Program-made: the position numbers and the translations under genes | Part shown: one piece after another, positions 1 to 5,175 of the stretch | Layout of the letters: the number at the start of each line of letters is the position of its first letter | Position numbering within the stretch: position 1 is the first letter of the stretch | Assembly (NCBI GenBank): GCA_018109965.1 | Contig: JAGBFE010000110.1 | Location: forward strand, 1 to 5,214 | Direction: 5' to 3' | Length of the DNA stretch: 5,214 nt | Origin: Oscillospiraceae bacterium | GTDB taxonomy: Bacteria > Bacillota_A > Clostridia > Oscillospirales > Ruminococcaceae | Notes under the pieces: generated by a model | Seen by the model: the letters and a program-made list of their open reading frames with translations, nothing else | Told to the model about the DNA's origin: nothing | Databases searched by the model: none

Positions 1-44
1 ATAATATAATATATGAAATATCAGAACCTTGTGACTTTGCAATG

Positions 45-197
45 TCATTAAGTAAAACCAATCATATGATTGGCAGATTGGTATAATAGAGTAAAATGTC
101 ATTCTGAGCGCAGCGAAGAATCTCCTTGTTTCATCAAACCGAGAGATTCTTCGGCATAAATGCCTCAGAATGACATATTTTTTTGTTTACTTAATGA
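45..197. repeat. Outer inverted repeat enclosing a hairpin element
   Basis: TCATTAAGTAAA (45-56) and TTTACTTAATGA (186-197) are a perfect 12-bp inverted repeat bracketing 129 bp. Just inside the left arm is a perfect 16-bp palindrome, CCAATCATATGATTGG (58-73). The word AATGTCATT occurs twice, at 41-49 and at 95-103 where it begins the inner hairpin. The arrangement resembles a small non-autonomous mobile element (MITE-like) or a nested intergenic repeat. I see no convincing target-site duplication outside the arms, so the element's true ends are uncertain. No protein is encoded here. The inverted repeat itself is certain; its mobile nature is inference. Confidence 0.5.
95..177. repeat. Imperfect-palindrome intergenic repeat (GTCATTCTGAGCGCAGCGAA type)
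   Basis: Two perfect stem segments are visible: ATGTCATTCTGAG (96-108) with CTCAGAATGACAT (164-176), and CGAAGAATCTC (114-124) with GAGATTCTTCG (143-153). They are separated by an asymmetric internal loop (109-113 against 154-163), and the right side of that loop can form its own small GCAT/ATGC hairpin. The apical loop is 125-142. From memory, this word family (GTCATTCTGAGCG..GCGAAGAATCT) is a dispersed intergenic repeat found in many unrelated bacterial genomes, where it behaves like a REP or MITE sequence. It could also act as an RNA hairpin if transcribed. There is no T-tract placed like that of a standard terminator, although a T-run (178-184) follows the rightward end. Confidence 0.75.
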
Positions 198-253
198 TAT
201 TGGTCAGTTTGCGGGGTTCTGTTTTTATATGCGGCGATAACCTAATGTTATAC

Positions 254-412
254 TGCATATAATATACATTTATTTGCATATTCATAATATAATATATCTC
301 TGCATAATTATATGATGAATAAAAAATGCATATTTGAGCGCCTTTATGGACTAAAGTTTCAAATTATTCATAAAATAGTGAATATTTGCATAAAAATGCA
401 TATAAATATTCA
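254..412. promoter_or_regulatory. Cluster of TGCATA words, candidate ArgR operator region
   Basis: TGCATA occurs at 254, 275, 301, 327, 387 and 397. The best site, TGCATAAAAATGCA (387-400), has the exact 5-4-5 geometry of an ARG box (TGAAT-WWWW-ATTCA) with A changed to C and T to G in the arms. It sits inside a larger dyad, TGAATATTT (379-387) with AAATATTCA (404-412), whose arms begin and end with the canonical TGAAT and ATTCA half-sites. A looser site lies at 316-330 (TGAAT, five A, ATGCA). Adjacent imperfect boxes are typical of hexameric ArgR/AhrC binding. The cluster ends 50 bp upstream of the -35 element, so it does not cover the promoter; activation or looping would be needed. The repeat pattern is seen; assignment to ArgR is inference, and another regulator is possible. 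Confidence 0.45.
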
Positions 413-461
413 AAAACAAAAAATATCTGCAAAAAAATACTAAAAAGTTGTAAAAAAATAC

Positions 462-490
462 TTGACAATGTGGAAAAAGGGGTATATAAT
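462..490 (+). promoter_or_regulatory. Housekeeping sigma promoter for the transporter operon
   Basis: The -35 element TTGACA (462-467) and the -10 element TATAAT (485-490) both match consensus exactly, with the ideal 17-bp spacer. Transcription should start near 496-498, giving a 5' leader of about 93 nt before the lipoprotein gene. The upstream DNA is rich in A-tracts (413-460), which could serve as an UP element. I see no riboswitch-like or terminator-like structure in the leader, only weak 4-bp pairings. A promoter this close to consensus suits an abundant solute-binding protein. Confidence 0.88.
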
Positions 491-589
491 ACAAACATCA
501 AAAACAACAACACCTCTTAAACCAGAGTTACATAAATATACACCAGGCTTAAAAGGCGAATATCCAAAAGTAAAAAGGAGTTATTTATT

Positions 590-1456
590 ATGAAAAAATT
601 ATTAGCTTTGTTGCTCACATTGGCACTTTCCGTATCCATGGTTGCTTGCTCTTCCGCACCGGCTTCTGAAGGCGGCGAAGGCGAAACAGTTGAAACACTT
701 AAAGTTGCTATTTCCCCTGACTTTGCACCAATGGAATTTGTTGACCTTTCCAAATCCGGCCAGGACCAGTACGTTGGTTTTGACGTTTCCCTTGCAAAAT
801 ACATCGCTCAGGAAATGGGCAAAGAACTTGAAATCATGCCAATGAGCTTTGACGCTTGCCAGGCAGCTGTTTCCACAGGTAAAGTTGATATGTCCATCAG
901 CGGCTTCTCCTGGACAGAAGAACGTGCAGAAAACTACAACCTTTCTGACTACTACCACGCTGGCGACAACGAAACAGAACAGGTAACAATCGCTCTTAAA
1001 GAAAACGCAGAAAAATACGCAACACTTGAAGGCTACAACGGCGCAACAGTTGGCGCACAGTCCGCTTCCTTGCAGGAATCCCTCGTTAACGAACAGCTTG
1101 TTCCAGCAGGCGCACAGATTGCTATCTACACAGATATCAACACAGGCGTTCTCCAGCTTAAAAAAGGTGACTTCCAGGTAATGGCAGTTGCAACAGGTAA
1201 CGGCGACGCTATCATCGCTGCAAACCCAGACATCGCTCACACAGGCTTTGTATTTGAAATCGACCCTAAATACGTTGACAACCTTATCCTCCTCCAGAAA
1301 GGTGCAGACGGCCTTACAGCAGAAGTTAACGCAATCCTTGCCAAAGCAGAAGCAGCAGGCCTCTACGAAGACTGGTACGCTGAAGCAGAAGAACTTGCAG
1401 GTATCGACACAGCAGCAGACGTTTCATTCGACGACGAAGGTAATGTAGTTGAATAA
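590..1456 (+). CDS. Extracellular solute-binding lipoprotein, family 3 (amino-acid ABC transporter type)
   Basis: 288 aa. It should be the membrane-anchored receptor of the ABC importer encoded downstream. Residues 1-20 are a lipoprotein signal peptide (MKK, hydrophobic core, lipobox MVAC) with the lipidated Cys at 20, followed by a Ser/Gly/Glu linker. The mature part has family-3 (SBP_bac_3) landmarks: an SPDFAPMEF ligand-pocket stretch (42-50), GFDVSLA (63-69), and T109-E-E-R112, where Arg normally holds the ligand carboxylate. The later GAQSAS stretch (155-160) aligns with the usual VQxGS/T loop. In the hinge/C-lobe segment normally reading vDAvvvD, this protein reads FQVMAVA (195-201), so the Asp that binds the alpha-amino group of amino-acid ligands appears to be Ala201. 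Lys and Glu appear to use AAA and GAA almost exclusively, suggesting high expression. The start is supported by AAGGAG (575-580), 9 nt upstream. The gene ends with tandem stops TAATAA. Family is certain; ligand is unknown. Confidence 0.95.
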   Translation: MKKLLALLLTLALSVSMVACSSAPASEGGEGETVETLKVAISPDFAPMEFVDLSKSGQDQYVGFDVSLAKYIAQEMGKELEIMPMSFDACQAAVSTGKVDMSISGFSWTEERAENYNLSDYYHAGDNETEQVTIALKENAEKYATLEGYNGATVGAQSASLQESLVNEQLVPAGAQIAIYTDINTGVLQLKKGDFQVMAVATGNGDAIIAANPDIAHTGFVFEIDPKYVDNLILLQKGADGLTAEVNAILAKAEAAGLYEDWYAEAEELAGIDTAADVSFDDEGNVVE

Positions 1457-1459
1457 TAA

Positions 1460-1476
1460 TTGCAGCTGAACTGCAA
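1460..1476 (+). other. Stem-loop directly after the lipoprotein stop codons
   Basis: TTGCAG (1460-1465) pairs with CTGCAA (1471-1476) around a 5-nt loop, beginning one base after the tandem stop codons. No T-tract follows, so it is not a terminator by itself. It is the first of three hairpins in the 267-nt gap before the permease gene and may protect the upstream mRNA from 3' exonucleases (inference). Confidence 0.5.
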
Positions 1477-1519
1477 AGCGGTTTTGATTGAAAACAAAAG
1501 TCAATAAAGATAACATTAA

Positions 1520-1550
1520 CGAGCCGACAGCCAAAGCGGTTGTCGGCTCG
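1520..1550 (+). other. Strong GC-rich stem-loop between lipoprotein and permease genes
   Basis: CGAGCCGACA (1520-1529) pairs perfectly with TGTCGGCTCG (1541-1550). The stem can extend inward by a G-T wobble and two C-G pairs, leaving the loop AAAGC (1533-1537). It lacks a following T-run, so it is more likely an mRNA-stabilising or processing hairpin than an intrinsic terminator. Similar hairpins between binding-protein and permease genes in other ABC operons keep the binding protein in molar excess (known for such operons; inferred here). The loop-side word CAAAGCGGTT (1532-1541) is also present at 1474-1483. Confidence 0.7.
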
Positions 1551-1565
1551 GAAATGTCTTTGAAG

Positions 1566-1608
1566 ATATATTATTCTGCTGAAAAATTCAGCAAAACAAT
1601 ATATTTTT
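1566..1608 (+). terminator. Terminator-like hairpin, probably partial, between lipoprotein and permease genes
   Basis: TGCTGAA (1577-1583) pairs with TTCAGCA (1587-1593) around an AAA loop. An outer helix ATATATT (1566-1572) with AATATAT (1598-1604) extends it across a 4x4 internal loop, and TTTT follows (1605-1608). This has the shape of an intrinsic terminator, but the helix is AT-rich and so probably leaky. No convincing promoter lies between it and the permease start, so the downstream genes probably depend on read-through. Confidence 0.55.
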
Positions 1609-1723
1609 AAACAAAACCCTTTCAATTTGTTCAAAACTGTGTTAAACTTTAAAAGTTCGACACAAACATATAAATAAGTATCAATAAACCCTTAACAATA
1701 TCAATTATCACAGGAGAAAAATT

Positions 1724-2407
1724 ATGGACTTGAGCTTAATCGGTGCCAACATAGCAAAGCTGTGGACCAACTACTGGCACATCTACCTTATCGAAGGTGT
1801 TCTCACAACCCTCAAGCTGACAATCTTTGCGGTTGTGCTTGGTGCTTTGCTGGGTATTGTTGTTGCAATGCTCAAAATGAGCAAAAACAAAATTGTACGT
1901 TTTCTTATCACTGTTTACATCGAAGTTATCCGCGGCACACCACTTTTGCTGCAGCTGTACATCTTCTATTTTGTACTGCCTGAGCTTTTGCCGATTTTTG
2001 ATTTCAACGAGTTCACCTGGGTTGCAATTTCCCTGTGTATCAACTCCTCTGCATATGTATCAGAAATTTTCCGTTCCGGTATTCAGTCTGTTGACAAAGG
2101 CCAGACCGAAGCTGCACGTTCCCTTGGCCTTTCCAGTGGTCAGACTATGATGAGAATTGTTCTGCCACAGGCTATCAAAAACATTCTGCCTGCTCTCGGT
2201 AACGAATTTATTATGATGCTCAAGGAAACATCCCTTGCATCCACATTCTTTATCGGCGACCTTATGACAGCACACCTCAAAATCAAAGGTGCTACATATC
2301 TTATGCTGGAATCCCTCATCATCACAGGTATTATCTATCTGTGTATGACATATCCGCTCTCCAAACTTGTTGAAGCTTTTGAAAGGAAGATGAAAAATGC
2401 AGACTAA
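1724..2407 (+). CDS. Amino-acid-type ABC transporter permease, HisM/GlnP family
   Basis: 227 aa, the usual size for this family. It is an integral membrane protein forming the translocation path, probably as a homodimer because only one permease gene is present. Hydrophobic segments are seen at about 22-50, 57-68, 74-92, 96-112 and 191-213, with a further amphipathic stretch near 160-182. The family motif around [10 protein letters not shown] (69-78) is intact. The cytoplasmic EAA loop that docks on the ATPase is intact at 126-150 (E129-A130-A131, G135, then IVLPQA). The start is supported by AGGAG (1712-1716), 7 nt upstream. The gene follows the lipoprotein gene after 267 nt containing three hairpins. 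Its last 11 nt overlap the ATPase gene in another frame, indicating translational coupling. Confidence 0.95.
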   Translation: MDLSLIGANIAKLWTNYWHIYLIEGVLTTLKLTIFAVVLGALLGIVVAMLKMSKNKIVRFLITVYIEVIRGTPLLLQLYIFYFVLPELLPIFDFNEFTWVAISLCINSSAYVSEIFRSGIQSVDKGQTEAARSLGLSSGQTMMRIVLPQAIKNILPALGNEFIMMLKETSLASTFFIGDLMTAHLKIKGATYLMLESLIITGIIYLCMTYPLSKLVEAFERKMKNAD

Positions 2408-3137
2408 TATTGAACTTATCAAAACAGTTGACTTGCACAAAAGCTTTGGCAAACTTCACGTTTTGCAGGGTGTAAACGAAACTGTAAAAAAAGGCGAAGT
2501 TGTTACCGTTATCGGCCCATCCGGCGGCGGCAAATCAACATTTTTGCGCTGTCTCAACCTGCTGGAAGTGCCTGAAAAAGGTCAGATTTTCTTTGACGGC
2601 ACCGACATCACAGCAAAGGGTGTAAACATTGACCTCCACAGACAGAAAATGGGCATGGTGTTCCAGAACTTCAACGTGTTCCCACACCTTGACGTTTGCA
2701 AAAACATCACACTCACACCTGTTCTCACAAAGAAAAAGACCGAAGCTGAAGCTGAAGAAATGGCAAAGGAACTGTTGAACCGTGTTGGTCTTATCGACAA
2801 ACTCCACGAAATGCCAAACAAGCTTTCCGGCGGTCAGAAACAGCGTCTTGCTATCGTGCGTGCACTTGCAATGGAACCGGAAGTTATGCTGTTTGACGAA
2901 CCTACCTCCGCACTTGACCCTGAAATGGTTGGTGAAGTTCTGGACGTTATCAAAGGTCTGGTAAACACAGGCATGACAAGTGTTATCGTTACACACGAAA
3001 TGCGCTTTGCACGGGAAGTATCCGACAGAGTTCTCTTTATGGCAGAGGGCAATGTAATGGAAAGCGGCAAGCCTGCTGATATGTTTGACAATCCGCAGAC
3101 ACCAAGATTTAAAGAATTTTTGTCAAAAGTGCTTTAA
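2397..3137 (+). CDS. Amino-acid-type ABC transporter ATP-binding protein, GlnQ/HisP family
   Basis: 246 aa, normal for the family. It is a cytoplasmic ATPase that dimerises on the permease and powers uptake. All nucleotide-binding elements are intact: Walker [10 protein letters not shown] (40-48; the usual GSGKS has Gly in place of the second Ser, a tolerated variant), Q-loop Q90 in [12 protein letters not shown] signature LSGGQKQR (143-150), Walker B ending VMLFDEPT with catalytic E168, D-loop SALDP (171-175), and switch His H200 in VTHEM. The C-terminal MxESGKPxxxFxxP stretch is typical of polar-amino-acid importers. The start lies inside the permease gene, with AGGA at 2384-2387. The terminator-like hairpin after its stop codon separates it from the hydrolase gene. 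Confidence 0.96.
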   Translation: MQTNIELIKTVDLHKSFGKLHVLQGVNETVKKGEVVTVIGPSGGGKSTFLRCLNLLEVPEKGQIFFDGTDITAKGVNIDLHRQKMGMVFQNFNVFPHLDVCKNITLTPVLTKKKTEAEAEEMAKELLNRVGLIDKLHEMPNKLSGGQKQRLAIVRALAMEPEVMLFDEPTSALDPEMVGEVLDVIKGLVNTGMTSVIVTHEMRFAREVSDRVLFMAEGNVMESGKPADMFDNPQTPRFKEFLSKVL

Positions 3138-3156
3138 TTGAATAACGGCAAAATCA

Positions 3157-3211
3157 CAGGGCAAGGGTTTGCTCTTGTCTTTAAGGCAAGCGACCCATGC
3201 CCTGATTTTTT
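3157..3211 (+). terminator. Terminator or attenuator hairpin between ATPase and hydrolase genes
   Basis: CAGGGCA (3157-3163) pairs with TGCCCTG (3198-3204). After a bulge, GGGT (3165-3168) pairs with ACCC (3193-3196). An apical CTTG (3174-3177) with CAAG (3187-3190) can complete a long hairpin, and six T follow (3206-3211). Flanking AAAATCA (3150-3156) may extend pairing into the A/T tail. It is a good intrinsic terminator for the transporter operon. No promoter is evident before the hydrolase gene, whose start lies only 15 nt beyond the T-tract, so termination is probably partial or conditional. Confidence 0.75.
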
Positions 3212-3213
3212 AT

Positions 3214-3221
3214 AAAGGTGA
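3214..3221 (+). promoter_or_regulatory. Ribosome binding site fixing the hydrolase start at 3227
   Basis: AAAGGTGA (3214-3221) is a good Shine-Dalgarno match placed 5 nt before ATG 3227. The in-frame GTG at 3218 lies inside this motif and has nothing suitable upstream of it, so the ATG is the start. The motif follows the hairpin's T-tract almost immediately. Confidence 0.8.
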
Positions 3222-3226
3222 TTATT

Positions 3227-4660
3227 ATGAAACAGTCAATTTACAATACAGTTGAACAAAAGGCAAAGGTTATCACAGATTTGTCTGATAAAATCTGGGG
3301 CTTTGCCGAAATCAGTATGGAAGAATTCCAGTCCACTGAAGCATATATCGAGGTTATGAAGGCTGAAGGCTTTGAGGTGCAGACCAATCTTTGCGGCATC
3401 AAAACCGCATTCAGCGGCAAGTTTGGCAGCGGCAAGCCTGTTATCGGTATTCTTGGCGAGTTCGATGCTTTGAGCGGTCTTTCCCAGGTTTCCGAAGCAA
3501 CCCACAGAGAATGGCTGTGTGAAGGTGGCAACGGCCACGGCTGCGGTCACAACCTTTTGGGTGCAGCAAGCCTTGGTGCGGCAATCGCAGTAAAAAAAGA
3601 GATTGAAAAAGGCACTCTGCAGGGCACAGTTGTGTTCTATGGCTGCCCTGGTGAAGAAGGCTGTGCAGGTAAGGCATTTATGGCCCGTGACGGGATGTTC
3701 CGCGACCTTGATGCAGCACTGTGCTGGCACCCGGGCGATGTCAACGAAGTTACAACAGGCAGCAATGCGGCCTGCATGCAGTTTGAATACACCTTTACAG
3801 GTCTCACAGCACACGCTGCAGGAGACCCGCAGAACGGCCGCAGCGCCCTTGATGCAGCAGAACTGATGAACGTTGGCGTGCAGTTTATCCGCGAGCATAT
3901 GCCTAAAAAATGCTCCGTTCATTACTCTTTCAGCGATGTGGGCGGCATCTCTCCAAACGTTGTTCAGCCAAAGGCAAGCACAATTTATATGGTTCGCGGC
4001 GAAAACGTGACCGAAGCCAAAAAACTGCTGGCACGCGTGCACAAAATTGCACAGGGTGCTGCGCTGATGACCGAAACAGAAGTCTCCTGGCGCCAGATTG
4101 ACGGCACATCCAACACCTTGTCCAATCACGCATTGGAAGAGGTTATCTTTGCAAATCTCAACGAAGCACCGCTGCCGCAGTACACAGCGGAAGAAGAAAA
4201 CTTTGCAGCAGCAATCAAATCCACATTTGTTACCGAACAGCTGCCAAGTGACGGCGCACAGCTGAACTGGGAGGTTAAAAAGGCAGTTGCAGAGCTGTCC
4301 AAAAACGGCACAATCCCGCTTAACAACTTTGTGGTGCCATATGCACCGAGCGACTATTTCAGCCCAGGGTCAACTGATGTGGGGGATGTAAGCTGGCTTA
4401 CACCTACAGCACAGTTCACCACTGCCACATGGGCAAGCGGCAACCCGGGACATTCCTGGCAGAACGTTGCAATGGGCAAATCAAGCGTTGCACACAAAGG
4501 TGTGCTTTATGCGGCAAAGGTCCTTGCCGCCACAGCTGCTGACCTTATGACAAAACCGGAACTGCTTGAAAAGGCAAAGGCAGAGTTTGCAGTGAGTGCC
4601 GCGGCAGGCTATGACTGCCCGCTGGGCGCAGAGGTTAAAGCGCCACACGTGGATGAATAA
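3227..4660 (+). CDS. abgB: M20D-family amidohydrolase, AbgB-like (p-aminobenzoyl-glutamate hydrolase subunit B type)
   Basis: 477 aa, close to E. coli AbgB (481 aa as recalled), with similarity I recognise along the whole length. It is a cytoplasmic di-metal hydrolase that cleaves amide bonds of N-acyl or N-aroyl amino acids; AbgB itself acts on p-aminobenzoyl-glutamate. Visible motifs are ILGEFDALSGLSQ (74-86), metal-binding GHGCGH (103-108, with Cys106 as expected for M20D), catalytic and metal Glu143-Glu144 in GCPGEEG, WHP (167-169), dimerisation-domain GLTAHAA (192-198), GGISPNVVQ (239-247), STDVGDVSW (382-390) and a late PGHSWQ with H409. There is no signal peptide. E. coli AbgB works with a partner, AbgA, and no abgA is seen here, so this enzyme may act alone or with a distant partner. 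The true substrate is unproven, and the symbol denotes family resemblance. The adjacent importer suggests it processes an imported conjugate. The gene is somewhat more GC-rich than the lipoprotein gene. Confidence 0.9.
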   Translation: MKQSIYNTVEQKAKVITDLSDKIWGFAEISMEEFQSTEAYIEVMKAEGFEVQTNLCGIKTAFSGKFGSGKPVIGILGEFDALSGLSQVSEATHREWLCEGGNGHGCGHNLLGAASLGAAIAVKKEIEKGTLQGTVVFYGCPGEEGCAGKAFMARDGMFRDLDAALCWHPGDVNEVTTGSNAACMQFEYTFTGLTAHAAGDPQNGRSALDAAELMNVGVQFIREHMPKKCSVHYSFSDVGGISPNVVQPKASTIYMVRGENVTEAKKLLARVHKIAQGAALMTETEVSWRQIDGTSNTLSNHALEEVIFANLNEAPLPQYTAEEENFAAAIKSTFVTEQLPSDGAQLNWEVKKAVAELSKNGTIPLNNFVVPYAPSDYFSPGSTDVGDVSWLTPTAQFTTATWASGNPGHSWQNVAMGKSSVAHKGVLYAAKVLAATAADLMTKPELLEKAKAEFAVSAAAGYDCPLGAEVKAPHVDE

Positions 4661-4676
4661 CAGACAGACACAATAT

Positions 4677-4750
4677 AAAGCAAATAAAATGTAGCTGAAA
4701 ATATCCCGACAAAACATTTTTGACAAGTGATTTGTCGGGATATTTGCTTT
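4677..4750 (+). terminator. Terminator hairpin downstream of the hydrolase gene
   Basis: AAATATCCCGACAAA (4699-4713) pairs perfectly over 15 bp with TTTGTCGGGATATTT (4731-4745) around a 17-nt loop, and GCTTT follows. Upstream, AAAGCAAATA (4677-4686) is a perfect complement of TATTTGCTTT (4741-4750). The lower stem can therefore form in two ways, with 4687-4701 bulged out in the alternative. The T-tail is short and partly within the stem, so efficiency is uncertain, but position and strength suit the end of the operon. Confidence 0.7.
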
Positions 4751-4869
4751 CAAAGCGAGTATAATGGCAGGTTTTGTGTGCAAAATAAACACAAAACAGA
4801 GCGATTTATAGTATAAAATTGATAAAAATAATAAAAAATATTTTTTTTGAAAATTTTTAAAAAAAGTTG

Positions 4870-4898
4870 TTGACAAAAGCACTTTCGTGTAGTACAAT
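4870..4898 (+). promoter_or_regulatory. Strong promoter for the tRNA array
   Basis: The -35 element TTGACA (4870-4875) is perfect, the spacer is 17 bp, and the -10 element TACAAT (4893-4898) has one mismatch to consensus. Start of transcription is expected near 4905, about 24 nt before tRNA-Met. The A/T-only stretch around 4818-4865, with runs of T and A, is placed like an UP element, as is usual for stable-RNA promoters. The rest of the gap between the hydrolase and tRNA-Met genes (4751-4817) holds nothing I can identify. Confidence 0.85.
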
Positions 4899-4928
4899 AA
4901 TCAAGCACTCAAATGAGGGTGTATGCGT

Positions 4929-5005
4929 GGCGGTATAGCTCAGTTGGCTAGAGCAACCGGTTCATACCCGGTAGGTCGTAAGTTCAAGTCTCACTGCCGC
5001 TACCA
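4929..5005 (+). tRNA. tRNA-Met (anticodon CAT), elongator type
   Basis: The cloverleaf folds fully. The acceptor GGCGGTA (4929-4935) pairs with TGCCGCT (4995-5001), with a G-U first pair and one internal G-U. The D-stem is GCTC/GAGC (4938-4941/4951-4954). The anticodon stem ACCGG/CCGGT (4956-4960/4968-4972) carries the loop TTCATAC with anticodon CAT at 4963-4965. The T-loop TTCAAGT is at 4983-4989, and encoded CCA at 5003-5005. The anticodon stem lacks the three G-C pairs of initiator tRNA, and the overall sequence matches Firmicute elongator tRNA-Met better than tRNA-Ile(CAT). The T-stem GTAAG/CTCAC contains one A-C mismatch (4980 against 4992). Confidence 0.93.
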
Positions 5006-5010
5006 TTTTC

Positions 5011-5085
5011 GGCCCGTTGGTCAAGCGGTTAAGACACCGCCCTTTCACGGCGGTAACACGAGTTCGATTCTCGTACGGGTCACCA
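5011..5085 (+). tRNA. tRNA-Glu (anticodon TTC)
   Basis: 75 nt with encoded CCA (5083-5085). The acceptor GGCCCGT (5011-5017) pairs with ACGGGTC (5075-5081), including one G-U. The anticodon stem CCGCC/GGCGG (5037-5041/5049-5053) holds the loop CTTTCAC with anticodon TTC at 5044-5046. The T-stem ACGAG/CTCGT encloses TTCGATT. It lies 5 nt after tRNA-Met and is surely cotranscribed with it. Confidence 0.96.
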
Positions 5086-5090
5086 CAGTT

Positions 5091-5115
5091 CAGGGCGCTA
5101 AAAATTAGTGCCCTG
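5091..5115 (+). other. Stem-loop after tRNA-Glu
   Basis: CAGGGCGCTAA (5091-5101) pairs with TTAGTGCCCTG (5105-5115) through 11 pairs, including one G-U, around an AAA loop. It starts 5 nt after the tRNA CCA. Only a weak T-content follows (TAACTTT), so it is either an inefficient terminator or a tRNA-precursor processing structure. Confidence 0.6.
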
Positions 5116-5127
5116 TAACTTTGCAAT

Positions 5128-5167
5128 CAGCAGTAGAACCCTGTTCTAGGCCAGGGGACTGCTGTTT
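5128..5167 (+). terminator. Second stem-loop between the tRNA-Glu copies, possible terminator
   Basis: CAGCAGT (5128-5134) pairs with ACTGCTG (5158-5164), and inside it CCCTG (5139-5143) pairs with CAGGG (5152-5156); TTT and an AT run follow. An alternative inner hairpin, AGAAC (5135-5139) with GTTCT (5143-5147), competes with the CCCTG helix. The shape is terminator-like, but the next tRNA gene begins 8 nt after the T-run, so read-through or another promoter would be required. Confidence 0.45.
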
Positions 5168-5175
5168 ATATATAT

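Noticed and set aside
34..43. ACTTTGCAAT shared with 5118-5127, as possible element ends or attachment sites
   Set aside because: A 10-bp match is expected by chance in a window this size, and no recombinase gene or other end structure supports it.
1..589. CRISPR-like array from the TGCATA repeats
   Set aside because: The repeated unit is only 6 bp with irregular spacing and no cas genes; operator-like explanation is simpler.
602..1240. 212-aa open frame on the minus strand inside the lipoprotein gene
   Set aside because: It is antisense to a well-supported gene, is extremely Cys/Phe/Val-rich, and results from the strong codon bias of the real gene.
1642..1674. Possible separate promoter for the permease gene (TATAAA at 1669)
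   Set aside because: No -35-like hexamer sits at the right distance; TTAAAC at 1642 would give a 21-bp spacer. Such words are common in AT-rich DNA.
3218..3226. GTG start for the hydrolase, adding three residues
   Set aside because: The GTG is part of the Shine-Dalgarno motif AAAGGTGA, which is correctly spaced for ATG 3227.
3236..4129. Long open frame (297 aa) on the minus strand inside the hydrolase gene
   Set aside because: It lies wholly antisense to a clearly conserved gene, has a Cys/His/Phe-rich composition typical of shadow frames, and no recognisable domain.
4760..4765. TATAAT word as a promoter -10 element
   Set aside because: There is no acceptable -35 hexamer at 16-18 bp; the nearest TTGACA (4720-4725) is 34 bp away and lies in the terminator loop.
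4929..5005. Reading the CAT tRNA as initiator tRNA or as tRNA-Ile(CAT)
   Set aside because: The anticodon stem lacks the initiator's three G-C pairs, and the first-pair G-U and body sequence fit Firmicute elongator tRNA-Met better than tRNA-Ile.
4923..5108. 61-aa open frame on the plus strand over the tRNA genes
   Set aside because: It is made almost entirely of tRNA-Met and tRNA-Glu sequence; the tRNA folds explain it.
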